A DNA stretch of 64,000 nt from Pseudomonadota bacterium (GTDB lineage: Bacteria > Pseudomonadota > Gammaproteobacteria > Steroidobacterales > Steroidobacteraceae). Location of the stretch: assembly GCA_026398735.1 (NCBI GenBank), contig JAPLSH010000004.1, forward strand, positions 297,923 through 361,922, written 5' to 3'. Both the position numbers and the translations under genes were made by a program. The number at the start of each line of letters is the position of its first letter. Position 1 is the first letter of the stretch. The notes beneath the pieces were generated by a model that had not been told where the DNA came from, searched no databases, and saw nothing but the letters and a program-made list of their open reading frames with translations. Shown here in pieces: positions 40,426 to 49,471 of this stretch.

Positions 40426-42345
40426 ATGAAAACCATACTTCGTTCTACGCTGCTAGGTGCAGTACTGCTGCTGTCAGCTTGCAACTATCTCGGAGGTGAT
40501 CAGACCCGGATAAAGCGGGCCTCAGAGGCACTGACCAAGGGCGACTACAACGCCGCTGTGATCGATCTGCGCGCCGTGACCGACAAAGATCCCAGCAACA
40601 AGCAGGCGCAGATGCTGTTGCTCAAGGCGCATTTGCAACGCGGCGATATGGAAGCGGCGCAAGCTGCCTATGACAGTGCCGCCAAGGCAAGTGCGACTCC
40701 ACTGGAGTTAGCAGAGGCGAAAGCGCGGCTGCTGGCTGGTCGGGGCAAGCTTCAAGAACTGTTCGACAGCATAGACGCCGGTAGCAGCGGCTTTGAAGAA
40801 CCTACGCGGTCGCTCTATCGTGCCCATGCGCTCCTGGGCCTCGGGCGTCCGATGGACGCTCTGGCCCTGTACGACCAGCTGCTTGCGGCACACCCTGATC
40901 TCACAGACGCGCGTCTGCGCGCAGCAGAGAGCCATATTCAGCTAGGTAGACCCGAGTTGGCGCTGGAGCAATTGCAGTTAGCGGTAAAAGACGCGCCGCA
41001 GTCCGCCGAGTCTTGGACGATCTATGCCGGCCTGCTGCAGTCGCTGGGTCGTCTGGACGAGGCGCGCGACGCACGTGAGCATGCTTTGGCTTTGGCGCCT
41101 GGACAGCTGACTTACGGTCAGTATGTAACGCTGATATCCAACGCCTTCATGGTTGCACTTCAATCTGGCGATACAGCTGCCGCAGCGGCCCTGCAAAAAA
41201 CGCTGGCCGCTTTCAGCCCACGCGGTGCGCTCACGCGTCTGTACGCGGCTGAACTGGAGCTGGCAGTTGGCGAAACCGCCAAGGCCGTTTCGGATCTGAC
41301 GTCGCTTGCTGCGGACGTACCGGAGTTCGCACAGGTTCATTCGGCCCTCATCGCAGGCCTGCTTGAAAAAGAGAGCTATGAACTGGCGCTGCGGCAACTC
41401 GATGGTCTGGCCAAAATCAGTGGCACTGGCAGCCGCGTCGAGGCTGCCCGCATTCCGATCAAAACCGCAGCAGAAACCCCGCGCGACACACCCAAACACG
41501 CCATCGCCGTTGCATCGGCCCACATCTACCTCAGTGAGCCGCATCTGGCACGGCGCGTCATTGCTAACGTCCTCAATGCCAATCCCGACTCAATAGAGTT
41601 GGCGGCCAGCGGGATTGGACTGGATTTGCAATCCGGTCTTAGAGCGCGAGGCTTAGACAAAGCGCGGACACTGGCGGCTGCCAAGCCCCAGGACACAATG
41701 GTCTTAGGAATCTTCGGCGAAGCGCTGAAGGTCAATAACAAACACGCCGAAGCAGCCGACGTCTACGAGCAGTCGTGGCTACTAAAGCCCAATGCGCAGG
41801 TTGCTGTTGAGATATCGCGAGCCCGCCGGGATGCGGGCCTTGCCGACAGCACCGAACCGCTTCGTCGCTGGCTGCAACGGGAGCCCCGTGACCCAGTCAT
41901 ACGCTTGTTGCTGGCCGATGCCGAAGCCACGCTGGGCAATTCAGACAAAGCGATTGTCGAATATGAACAAGTTCTCAAAGCGGCACCCAATCAAACCCTC
42001 GCCCTGAATAACCTCGCTGTTATTTACGGTGAGCGCGGTGATGCGCGTGGCCTGATCCTGGCAAAGCGTGCCTGGGAAGGTGCCCCCAAGGCGCCGCTGG
42101 TTATTGATACCTACGCTTGGCTGCTGGCCCGCAGTGGAGACGCCGCAGCGGCCAAGCCGCTACTGGAACAAGCCATTGCGATGGCACCTGGTGTTCCGGA
42201 GATGCGTTACCACTACGCAGAGGTGTTGGCTGCAACGGGCGATCGCGCCGGAGCCAAACGGTGGCTGGACGAGGCGCTGCGCGGAGGCGTGGTCCTCTCA
42301 GGGCGTGACGCTGCACTCAAGCTGCGCGAGAGCCTGATGCAGTAA
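40426..42345 (+). CDS. prsT: XrtA/PEP-CTERM system TPR-repeat lipoprotein PrsT
   Basis: lipobox LLLSACNYLGGDQ; DYNAAVIDLRAVTDKDPSNKQAQMLLLKAHLQRGD and many TPR units. Confidence 0.9.
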   Translation: MKTILRSTLLGAVLLLSACNYLGGDQTRIKRASEALTKGDYNAAVIDLRAVTDKDPSNKQAQMLLLKAHLQRGDMEAAQAAYDSAAKASATPLELAEAKARLLAGRGKLQELFDSIDAGSSGFEEPTRSLYRAHALLGLGRPMDALALYDQLLAAHPDLTDARLRAAESHIQLGRPELALEQLQLAVKDAPQSAESWTIYAGLLQSLGRLDEARDAREHALALAPGQLTYGQYVTLISNAFMVALQSGDTAAAAALQKTLAAFSPRGALTRLYAAELELAVGETAKAVSDLTSLAADVPEFAQVHSALIAGLLEKESYELALRQLDGLAKISGTGSRVEAARIPIKTAAETPRDTPKHAIAVASAHIYLSEPHLARRVIANVLNANPDSIELAASGIGLDLQSGLRARGLDKARTLAAAKPQDTMVLGIFGEALKVNNKHAEAADVYEQSWLLKPNAQVAVEISRARRDAGLADSTEPLRRWLQREPRDPVIRLLLADAEATLGNSDKAIVEYEQVLKAAPNQTLALNNLAVIYGERGDARGLILAKRAWEGAPKAPLVIDTYAWLLARSGDAAAAKPLLEQAIAMAPGVPEMRYHYAEVLAATGDRAGAKRWLDEALRGGVVLSGRDAALKLRESLMQ

Positions 42346-42424
42346 CCGTGGGCTGGTGCGCATTTCGCTCCGACTCCAACGGGTTAAATACTTCCGTTGG
42401 ACTAGCGCGAAAGAGGGTGCTGCG

Positions 42425-43048
42425 GTGATAAAGCGTGTGCTGTGGTGTGCAATGGTGGCGCTGGCCGTGCAGCTGGCTGGCTATGGGTCTGCCATAGCTG
42501 TAGCAGCCGCACCTGCTGAAATGGCGGTTGCACCGCCGGCAGTGGGTAGTGACTACCGCATTGGGCCCGGCGACACCTTGCAAATCTACGTCTGGCGCAA
42601 TCCCGAGCTCACCTCCACGATTCCTGTCCGTCCCGACGGCAAGATCTCCACGCCGCTGGTTGAGGACATGATTGCGGTTGGCAAGAACCCGTCGCAGCTG
42701 GCCCGCGATGTCGAGAAAATACTCAGTGAATATGTCAAGGCACCACGGGTAAATGTCATCGTCACCAACCCAGTGAGCTACTTCAGTCAAGTGAAGATCA
42801 TTGGGCAAGTGCAGCATCCCCAAGCGCTGCCCTATCGCGAAGGCATGACCGTACTCGATGCAGTGTTGTCGGTGGGTGGCCTTGCCCCGTTTGCTGCCGG
42901 CAACCGCTCGCGTCTCATGCGCATGGAAAATGGCAAACAGAAAGAGATTCGTCTAAAGCTCGACAAGATCCTGGATGGCGGCGACATGGCGCTCAATATC
43001 CCACTCCAACCGGGAGACGTATTGCTGGTGCCAGAGAGCCGCTTCTGA
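42425..43048 (+). CDS. XrtA-associated polysaccharide export protein (Wza/OPX-like)
   Basis: DYRIGPGDTLQIYVWRNPELTSTIPVRPDGKISTPLVEDMIAVGKNPSQLARDVEKIL; GTG start at 42425. Confidence 0.9.
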   Translation: MIKRVLWCAMVALAVQLAGYGSAIAVAAAPAEMAVAPPAVGSDYRIGPGDTLQIYVWRNPELTSTIPVRPDGKISTPLVEDMIAVGKNPSQLARDVEKILSEYVKAPRVNVIVTNPVSYFSQVKIIGQVQHPQALPYREGMTVLDAVLSVGGLAPFAAGNRSRLMRMENGKQKEIRLKLDKILDGGDMALNIPLQPGDVLLVPESRF

Positions 43049-43051
43049 GCC

Positions 43052-44656
43052 ATGGACGCACCGGTCGAAAGCCTTCTCGACGAGCTGCGCTGCGTTTGGC
43101 GGTTTCGCTGGCTAGCCGTTATCAGTGCGTTTGTCACTGCAGTCTTCGCCTGGACCATCATCTTCCTGTTGCCAGACCGCTTTGAGGCCTACGCAAGCGT
43201 CTTTGTTGATGCCCGTTCAGCACTTCGGCCTGCTCTACAGGGGCTGACCGTTGAACAGGATGTTGGCGTTCAGCTCAACTATGTGCGGCAGTCCTTGCTT
43301 ACCGGGCCACAACTGGAGCGGATCGCAAAAGAATCCGGTGTGCTGGGAAAGAACGTTGTCGACGAGATTGAACGTGCACGCATTCTCACCCAGCTAGGTG
43401 ATGAGGTCGCGCTCACCATGCGTAACGCCAGCGGACGTGACGGAGATGGCGGCGGACAAATCTACAGCTTTAACTATGTTGCGCCTAGCCGCACCGGTGC
43501 ACTGAAAGTCGTCGAAACTGTACTCGACACTTTTGTGGAAGAAACCCTTGGCGGTAAACGCAAGGGCTCTGAAAGTGCCCAGCGATTTCTTGAAAGCCAG
43601 ATCAAACTTTATGAGCAACGCCTGCGTGAAGCAGAGGGCAAGCTTGCCGACTTTAAGCGCGCCAACGTTGGCTTAATGCCCGCGGAAGGCGGCGGCTATT
43701 TTGGGCAATTGCAGGCCCAGCTGGATGCAACCCGCCAAACGCAAGCCGCATTGGCGCTTGCCGAACGCAAATTTGCTGAGCTTACTCGCCAAATGCGCGG
43801 TGACACTGTTGTAGGTGCCACAGCCATACAAGCAACCGGCGTCGCTGGCATGGGAACCGATACTGTATCCCGAATCAAAGAGGCCCAGGTACGGCTAGAC
43901 GAATTGCTGCTGCGCTATACAGATCGACATCCCGACGTCATCGCTGTGCGGGAAATTCTCTTGGATCTAAAGCAACGTCGATCGATAGAAATTGACAGCC
44001 TGCGGCGTGGTGATTCAACAGCTGTCGCCAACAGCGGCATCGCGACCAACCCGGTGGTTCAAAATCTGCAAATGCAAATGAATCAAACCGAGGTTGAGGT
44101 TGCATCGCTACGTGCACAGCTGGCACAGAACCGCGACAAGACTGACGATCTGCGCACGCGGCTCAACAGTGCGCCAGAGGTAGAGGCGCTGTATGCGCAG
44201 CTCAACAGAGACTATGAAGTTAACCGTGCGCAGTACACGAATCTGCTCTCCAACTACGAGAAAGCGCGCCTTGGTGAGCAAGCTGACAACGCCGGATCGA
44301 TACGCTTCGAAATTGTGACGCCACCTACAGCCGAGTTCGGTCCCGTATCGCCGCGACGCACACTCCTGCTCGCCGGAGCTTTACTGGTCGCTGCTGCAGT
44401 GGGTGGTGGCGTTGCCTTTCTAATGCACCTAGTGCGCCCCGTTGTGGTGTCGGTGCGTGGCCTTTCCGAGTTGGTTGACCTGCCAGTACTGGGCGCTGTC
44501 ATGGCAGCGTTCCCCGAACAGCTGGCACGTGAAAACCGGCGTGATGTCCGCCAGCTGTTTTTGGCGTCTTTCATGTTGCTGGTCGCCTTTGTGCTGGTGC
44601 TGTTCCTCAACTGGCGCGGGCTGCGACTTGCACCCCTACTTGGGTTGGGGGGTTAA
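43052..44656 (+). CDS. XrtA system chain-length determinant (Wzz-like) protein
   Basis: two terminal TMs, long coiled coil, DRFEAYASVFVDARSALRPALQGLTVEQDV, VAEFGPVSPRR-type region PTAEFGPVSPRRTLLLAG. Confidence 0.9.
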   Translation: MDAPVESLLDELRCVWRFRWLAVISAFVTAVFAWTIIFLLPDRFEAYASVFVDARSALRPALQGLTVEQDVGVQLNYVRQSLLTGPQLERIAKESGVLGKNVVDEIERARILTQLGDEVALTMRNASGRDGDGGGQIYSFNYVAPSRTGALKVVETVLDTFVEETLGGKRKGSESAQRFLESQIKLYEQRLREAEGKLADFKRANVGLMPAEGGGYFGQLQAQLDATRQTQAALALAERKFAELTRQMRGDTVVGATAIQATGVAGMGTDTVSRIKEAQVRLDELLLRYTDRHPDVIAVREILLDLKQRRSIEIDSLRRGDSTAVANSGIATNPVVQNLQMQMNQTEVEVASLRAQLAQNRDKTDDLRTRLNSAPEVEALYAQLNRDYEVNRAQYTNLLSNYEKARLGEQADNAGSIRFEIVTPPTAEFGPVSPRRTLLLAGALLVAAAVGGGVAFLMHLVRPVVVSVRGLSELVDLPVLGAVMAAFPEQLARENRRDVRQLFLASFMLLVAFVLVLFLNWRGLRLAPLLGLGG

Positions 44657-44659
44657 GCC

Positions 44660-45643
44660 ATGAGTCTGGTTGAACGTGCGATAGATAAGATGCGGCGCGA
44701 AAACCCAGGTGCGGCTCGTCGCCTCAATGATGGCGAACGGCCGCCGGTACGTGTGGCTGCACCACCGCCAGCCGAGCGTGCTGTTACAGCTCCTTTGTTG
44801 CCCCACGGTAGCATCGCCGCGCTGGCACCCGCCAGTTCGACCGACAGCAAGCATTCCAGCACTGCACCTAGATTGCTGGTGGACCGAAACGCCTTGCGCG
44901 CGTTGGGGTACTTACCAGACAGCCGCTGTGACCGGCAGTTTGCCGGCCACTATCGTCAAATAAAAAGGCCGCTGATCGCTGCTGCGCTAGAACCTGTGGC
45001 GGCAGACGTGCCCGCCACCAGCAGTCGACGTCTCGTAATGATGGCCAGTGCGCTACCAGGCGACGGCAAAACCTTCACAAGCATTAATTTGGCCCTAAGC
45101 ATGGCGCGCGAAAGCGACATCTCGGTGTTGCTGATTGATGCTGACGTTGCCAAACCACATGTCAGCGACATGTTTGGCGTAGGTGATCAGCCGGGACTGG
45201 TTGACGCGCTAGATGACAAGTCTTTAGACGTCGAGTCATTGGTGTTAACCACCGACGTACCGGGGCTCTCGCTGCTGCCTGCCGGCACTCGCTCTGCGGG
45301 CGCCACCGAGTTGCTCGCCAGTGCGCGCATGGCAGATCTGGTCGAACGGCTGCTGGCGGCAGATCCACGTCGCATGGTGGTACTCGATTCCTCGCCGCTA
45401 TTAGTCTCCAGTGAGTCGCGGGAGCTAGTCAAATTTGTTGGACAGGTGTTGCTGGTGGTCCGGGCCGGTAAAACCCCGCGTCGCGCTGTGCTGGATTCGA
45501 TCCAATTGCTAGGCGATCACGCCGCGATAGGACTGGTACTCAATCAAGGCCGGCCGAGCTTGCTGGATGGGCTGTATGGCTATGGCTATGGATATGGAGC
45601 GTATGGTGATTATGGCGATCAACCTCCCGCGCCGGCTGCCTGA
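44660..45643 (+). CDS. BY-kinase/CpsD-CapB-like exosortase-associated tyrosine kinase
   Basis: ALPGDGKTFTSINLA, VLLIDADVAKPHV; tyrosine-rich tail YGYGYGYGAYGDYG. Confidence 0.9.
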   Translation: MSLVERAIDKMRRENPGAARRLNDGERPPVRVAAPPPAERAVTAPLLPHGSIAALAPASSTDSKHSSTAPRLLVDRNALRALGYLPDSRCDRQFAGHYRQIKRPLIAAALEPVAADVPATSSRRLVMMASALPGDGKTFTSINLALSMARESDISVLLIDADVAKPHVSDMFGVGDQPGLVDALDDKSLDVESLVLTTDVPGLSLLPAGTRSAGATELLASARMADLVERLLAADPRRMVVLDSSPLLVSSESRELVKFVGQVLLVVRAGKTPRRAVLDSIQLLGDHAAIGLVLNQGRPSLLDGLYGYGYGYGAYGDYGDQPPAPAA

Positions 45644-46937
45644 GGCAGCTATCGCGTTGCTGATGGGTGCGCTGCCTTTAGCAGCACTCGCAATGGAAAC
45701 CACGGGCTCTGTCAGCGCGGGGGTCGGTGTGTCCGACAACCTCACGCGCAGCACCACTAAGAAATACCAAGCGATCAATACACTTGGGGTGCAGTTTGGA
45801 GCTAAAGAAAAAACCCGAAGACTGCTGCTCGACGTAGACACAAGTCTGTCCTACCTCAATTATCCCGGCAGTGTTTACGGTGGAGAGGTGGTTGGCAACC
45901 TACGCGGTGAGGCGGTACTGGCTGTTGTGCCAGACCGCCTAAACTGGATGGTCAAAGATGTGTTTGGTCAAACCCGTCGCAGCCTTTACGACGCGCTAAC
46001 CCCCGACAACCGCGAGAACGTCAATTACTTCTCGACCGGACCTCGTGTCATTGTCGGACTCGGTGATGTGGCTAATTTGCTCATCGCGGGTACCTACACT
46101 CGCAACGATCATGAATCGCATCAACTCAATAGTCAGCAGTACGGGGCTGACATCGGCATTGAAAGGCGCTTGTCAGCCAGTTCAACTCTGGGTCTGCATG
46201 CCAGCCACGACCGCATTGAGCCGGATCCGTCCTCCGGCGTAGAGCCCTATGATCGCGAATCTGCTTATCTGAACTATGCGTTAATGGGTGCCAATACCAC
46301 CGTAAACGTCAATGGCGGCGCCTCACGCCTACTGCTCAATGGCACTACATTTACAGGCCCTAGAATTGAGGTTGAAGTACAGCGCCGCTTAAGCGGCCGT
46401 ACGCAGTTGTTCTTTACAGGTGGTCGGCAGTTCACCGATGAGGGCGCCCAGATGGGTACCTCTTATGTGGCCCGTTGGGCACCCACACTCGACACTGCCA
46501 GTCAGACACGTACGATAGAGAGCTTCCGTCGTACTCACGCGGGAAGCGGCCTTGGTCTATCGGGTGCTCACACCACAATGGTGGTTGATTTCACTTGGAA
46601 CGAAGACAGCTTTGAAACCAATCCGTTGCTTGACCGGCGCCGGCTCACAGCGCGCAGCGTTGTTCATCGACAACTCTTTTCGCGACTCGGTGCAAGCGCG
46701 GGCGGTACATGGTCGACCGACAGCTATGTAACTTCCGGTCAGGGCTTGCGTGAGTTGTCAGTCAATGCAGGCCTGGATCTGCGCATCACACGTAATTTGT
46801 ATGCCGATCTGGACTACAACGGTTATCGCACGGATCCGATTGCCAGCAATGGTATTGCTGGAACCGAGAATCGTGTGTGGCTGCGTTTACGTTACGGCGT
46901 ATCACGCGGTGCTTTAAACAACTTTTCCAGCCGATGA
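45612..46937 (+). CDS. TIGR03016-like PEP-CTERM system-associated outer-membrane beta-barrel protein
   Basis: signal peptide MAINLPRRLPEAAIALLMGALPLAALA; beta-barrel pattern VSAGVGVSDNLTRST...; position after the BY-kinase. Start uncertain (7 in-frame ATGs 45567-45612). Confidence 0.82.
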   Translation: MAINLPRRLPEAAIALLMGALPLAALAMETTGSVSAGVGVSDNLTRSTTKKYQAINTLGVQFGAKEKTRRLLLDVDTSLSYLNYPGSVYGGEVVGNLRGEAVLAVVPDRLNWMVKDVFGQTRRSLYDALTPDNRENVNYFSTGPRVIVGLGDVANLLIAGTYTRNDHESHQLNSQQYGADIGIERRLSASSTLGLHASHDRIEPDPSSGVEPYDRESAYLNYALMGANTTVNVNGGASRLLLNGTTFTGPRIEVEVQRRLSGRTQLFFTGGRQFTDEGAQMGTSYVARWAPTLDTASQTRTIESFRRTHAGSGLGLSGAHTTMVVDFTWNEDSFETNPLLDRRRLTARSVVHRQLFSRLGASAGGTWSTDSYVTSGQGLRELSVNAGLDLRITRNLYADLDYNGYRTDPIASNGIAGTENRVWLRLRYGVSRGALNNFSSR

Positions 46938-47863
46938 TCAATGCGCTAACCGTTGACGTTGAAGACTGGTTCCATGTGCTGGCGCTGTCGAAGGTTGTAC
47001 AGCGCAGCGAATGGGAAGACATCCCATTGCGTGTGGAGACCAGCACTCAGCGCCTCTTGGATCTGTTTGAACGACGGGGCGTAAAGGCCACATTCTTTGT
47101 GCTTGGTTGGGTTGCTCAGCGGCGCCCGCAGCTGGTGAGACGTATACAGTCAGCTGGTCACGAGATTGCCAGCCATGGCATGACTCACGAACTGGTCTTT
47201 AACCAGACTCGCGACGAATTCTATAAACAAACACGTGATGCAAAGGCGTTGCTGGAGGACATCACCGGCACTGCCTGCGAGGGCTATCGCGCCTCAACGT
47301 ACTCCATTACGCAGCGGTCACTGTGGGCACTGGATGTACTGTGCGAGCTAGGGTTTGCTTATGATTCGAGCATTTTTCCTATTCGCCATGATGTCTATGG
47401 AATTCCAGACGCATCGCAAAAGCCCGGGTTGCTGCGCGCTCCATCCGGCGCAAGCATTATTGAATTCCCCATGTCTACCGTGCAGTACCCGGGGCTCCGC
47501 CTGCCAGTGAGCGGTGGCGGCTACTTTCGGCTTCTTCCCTATGCAGTGACTCGCGCTGGACTGCGGCGCCTCAATAAAGTTGAGCAGCGCCCATTTGTGT
47601 TTTATCTGCACCCTTGGGAAGTAGACCCAGCGCAACCACGCGTTGCCGCCGGCTGGCTGTCTAGAGTGCGCCACTACACCAATTTGGATCGCTGCGAAGC
47701 CCGCTTGGACAGGCTGCTGGGAGAGTTCCCCATGGCACCTATGCGCCAGGTGCTCGAATCTCTGTCACTGCTTGCGCCGCAGCGCGCGCAGCTTGCGCAC
47801 GGCCAGCCGCAGCCGCTGCCAACCGCGTTGGGCCCAACGTTCGCTAATCCACTCGTAGCTTGA
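46934..47863 (+). CDS. XrtA system polysaccharide deacetylase (NodB domain) 3
   Basis: MINALTVDVEDWFHVLALS, KATFFVLGWVAQRRPQLV, GHEIASHGMTHELV, FYLHPWEVDPAQPR. Confidence 0.9.
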   Translation: MINALTVDVEDWFHVLALSKVVQRSEWEDIPLRVETSTQRLLDLFERRGVKATFFVLGWVAQRRPQLVRRIQSAGHEIASHGMTHELVFNQTRDEFYKQTRDAKALLEDITGTACEGYRASTYSITQRSLWALDVLCELGFAYDSSIFPIRHDVYGIPDASQKPGLLRAPSGASIIEFPMSTVQYPGLRLPVSGGGYFRLLPYAVTRAGLRRLNKVEQRPFVFYLHPWEVDPAQPRVAAGWLSRVRHYTNLDRCEARLDRLLGEFPMAPMRQVLESLSLLAPQRAQLAHGQPQPLPTALGPTFANPLVA

Positions 47864-48850
47864 AGTCCATGCGGTGCGGGTAGCAAAACGCTGCTTATAA
47901 GCGTCATCGCCGCGCGCAAAGTCAAAAGTTTGAATGCCTTGCGCATGCACGTGTTGCAGCAGTGCCTGCAGTAACACTTCTCCTGGTCCGTGCCGTTGCA
48001 GGGCTTTTTCGAAAGCAGGCTTGTACCAGATAAAATCGCGGTTACTCAGTAGGCCCAGATGCAGTGCCGCCAATTCTCTGCCGGCGTGCAATGTGGTCAG
48101 CCACACGGTGCCCGAAGGCAGGGTTCTTACCAAATCTTCATAAAAGCGCCGTTCTGCCAAATGGTCGAATTGGCTTGGAGTGGCTGTGCCGTTCCACCGG
48201 TCGATGTGTAGCGCGAAGAGCTGCGGCAGCAGCGGCAGGATGGCAGTTGCAGTGCTGTGATGTTCAATGGTGATCGGGCCAACTGTCGCTAAGCTGCGCT
48301 GGTGCCGACGCAGGCTCTGCTTGCGTGTCGCTGCCTGTACCGCATCAGCGTTACCTGCCAGTGCAAACTGCGGGCAGGGCGTGCGATGCACACAGTGCAA
48401 ACTCAATTGTTCTGGAGTTGTGCTGCGCTGCATCTGTTGCTGCAAGGCTTTATGCAACACAGATCCTTCCAGCACATCATTTAAGAGTGCATTGCACCCC
48501 TCATCGATAACCACGGCGAGGGCAGACAGCAGTTGGGTTGCTGTGGCTTCGGCGCCTCGTCGAATCGGGAACAGCAGATAGTCTGAATGACCCTCACCAA
48601 GCTGCCGCAGTTCGCGCCCACCAAACCGACCGGGCCGACTGTATAGCGGCGCCAAACCCATCAACCTGTCGCCCTCTCTCGCGCACAACAGGTGCAGCTG
48701 CCATTCCGGCTGTCGAAAGCTGTTCCACCAGGCGCGTACCCAAGCGTAGTGCTGAAATACAGTGGCATCAGCGCTGTGTGCTAGCAGCTCGCTCCACTGT
48801 GGTTCTGCGATATCTTCAAAGCGCCTGTATAGCGAAATGTCACTCATCAA
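47765..48850 (-). CDS. GNAT/FemAB-like (CelD/BioF2-type) acyl- or aminoacyl-transferase
   Basis: TVFQHYAWVRAWWNSF, ELAALHLGLLSNRDFIWYKPAFEKALQRHGPGEVLLQALLQHVHAQGIQTFDFARGDDAYKQRFA. Confidence 0.78.
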   Translation of the reverse strand: MMSDISLYRRFEDIAEPQWSELLAHSADATVFQHYAWVRAWWNSFRQPEWQLHLLCAREGDRLMGLAPLYSRPGRFGGRELRQLGEGHSDYLLFPIRRGAEATATQLLSALAVVIDEGCNALLNDVLEGSVLHKALQQQMQRSTTPEQLSLHCVHRTPCPQFALAGNADAVQAATRKQSLRRHQRSLATVGPITIEHHSTATAILPLLPQLFALHIDRWNGTATPSQFDHLAERRFYEDLVRTLPSGTVWLTTLHAGRELAALHLGLLSNRDFIWYKPAFEKALQRHGPGEVLLQALLQHVHAQGIQTFDFARGDDAYKQRFATRTAWTSSYEWISERWAQRGWQRLRLAVRKLRALRRKQ

Positions 48851-49461
48851 TTAGTACTTGCCAGCAATGCTTGTACGTCTGCAATGTCGGCGCGCCGCAT
48901 GGGCTTTCCATCTACAGGACTGATCGGCGCTTGCCGGATGGCGTCAAGCCCAAACAACAGCGCCTCTACTGTTATCTCGTCAACCTCGAATCGTAGACCT
49001 GGTGCCTGCACATAACGGTCTGCTTGATAGCGCAGACGACGTTCTACAACCTCGAAAGGCAAATGCTTGTCTAATAAAAGGATGTGCACGGTCTCTGGTC
49101 GATCACAGAACAGGTGCAACTGCACATCGCTGTTAGCCGTCGCTGTGCCTGCAAGAACCGGCCCCACCAGACGGGGCTGATAGGCGGTCAGCAGCTGCAT
49201 GGCACGTAACGCGGCTTCGCGTAGCGTGCGCAAGTTGGTGCCGTGAAGTCCGCCACCAAACAGTCTTTGATAGGCCACGAGCGCAGCCTCGATCTCCGTA
49301 TTACGCGGCAGCGCACTGCCTTCCGATACGCCAAAGCGCTCGGCAGCTTTGCGTTTGGCCAATAGAAAATCCTGGATGCCACTCTCGACCATCAGCCTCG
49401 CGGCCTCTTGGGCGATGGCAGCGCGCAGTGCATCGGCTCTGCCTGGCTGTTTGCGCGGCAT
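48847..49461 (-). CDS. uncharacterised protein, degenerate nucleotidyltransferase-like
   Basis: ATG at 49461; LVGPVLAGTATANSDVQLHLFCD resembles a NTase GS...DxD strand-turn-strand with DxQ; ATGA coupling to the downstream gene. Confidence 0.6.
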   Translation of the reverse strand: MPRKQPGRADALRAAIAQEAARLMVESGIQDFLLAKRKAAERFGVSEGSALPRNTEIEAALVAYQRLFGGGLHGTNLRTLREAALRAMQLLTAYQPRLVGPVLAGTATANSDVQLHLFCDRPETVHILLLDKHLPFEVVERRLRYQADRYVQAPGLRFEVDEITVEALLFGLDAIRQAPISPVDGKPMRRADIADVQALLASTN

Positions 49462-49471
49462 CAGTATTGGC

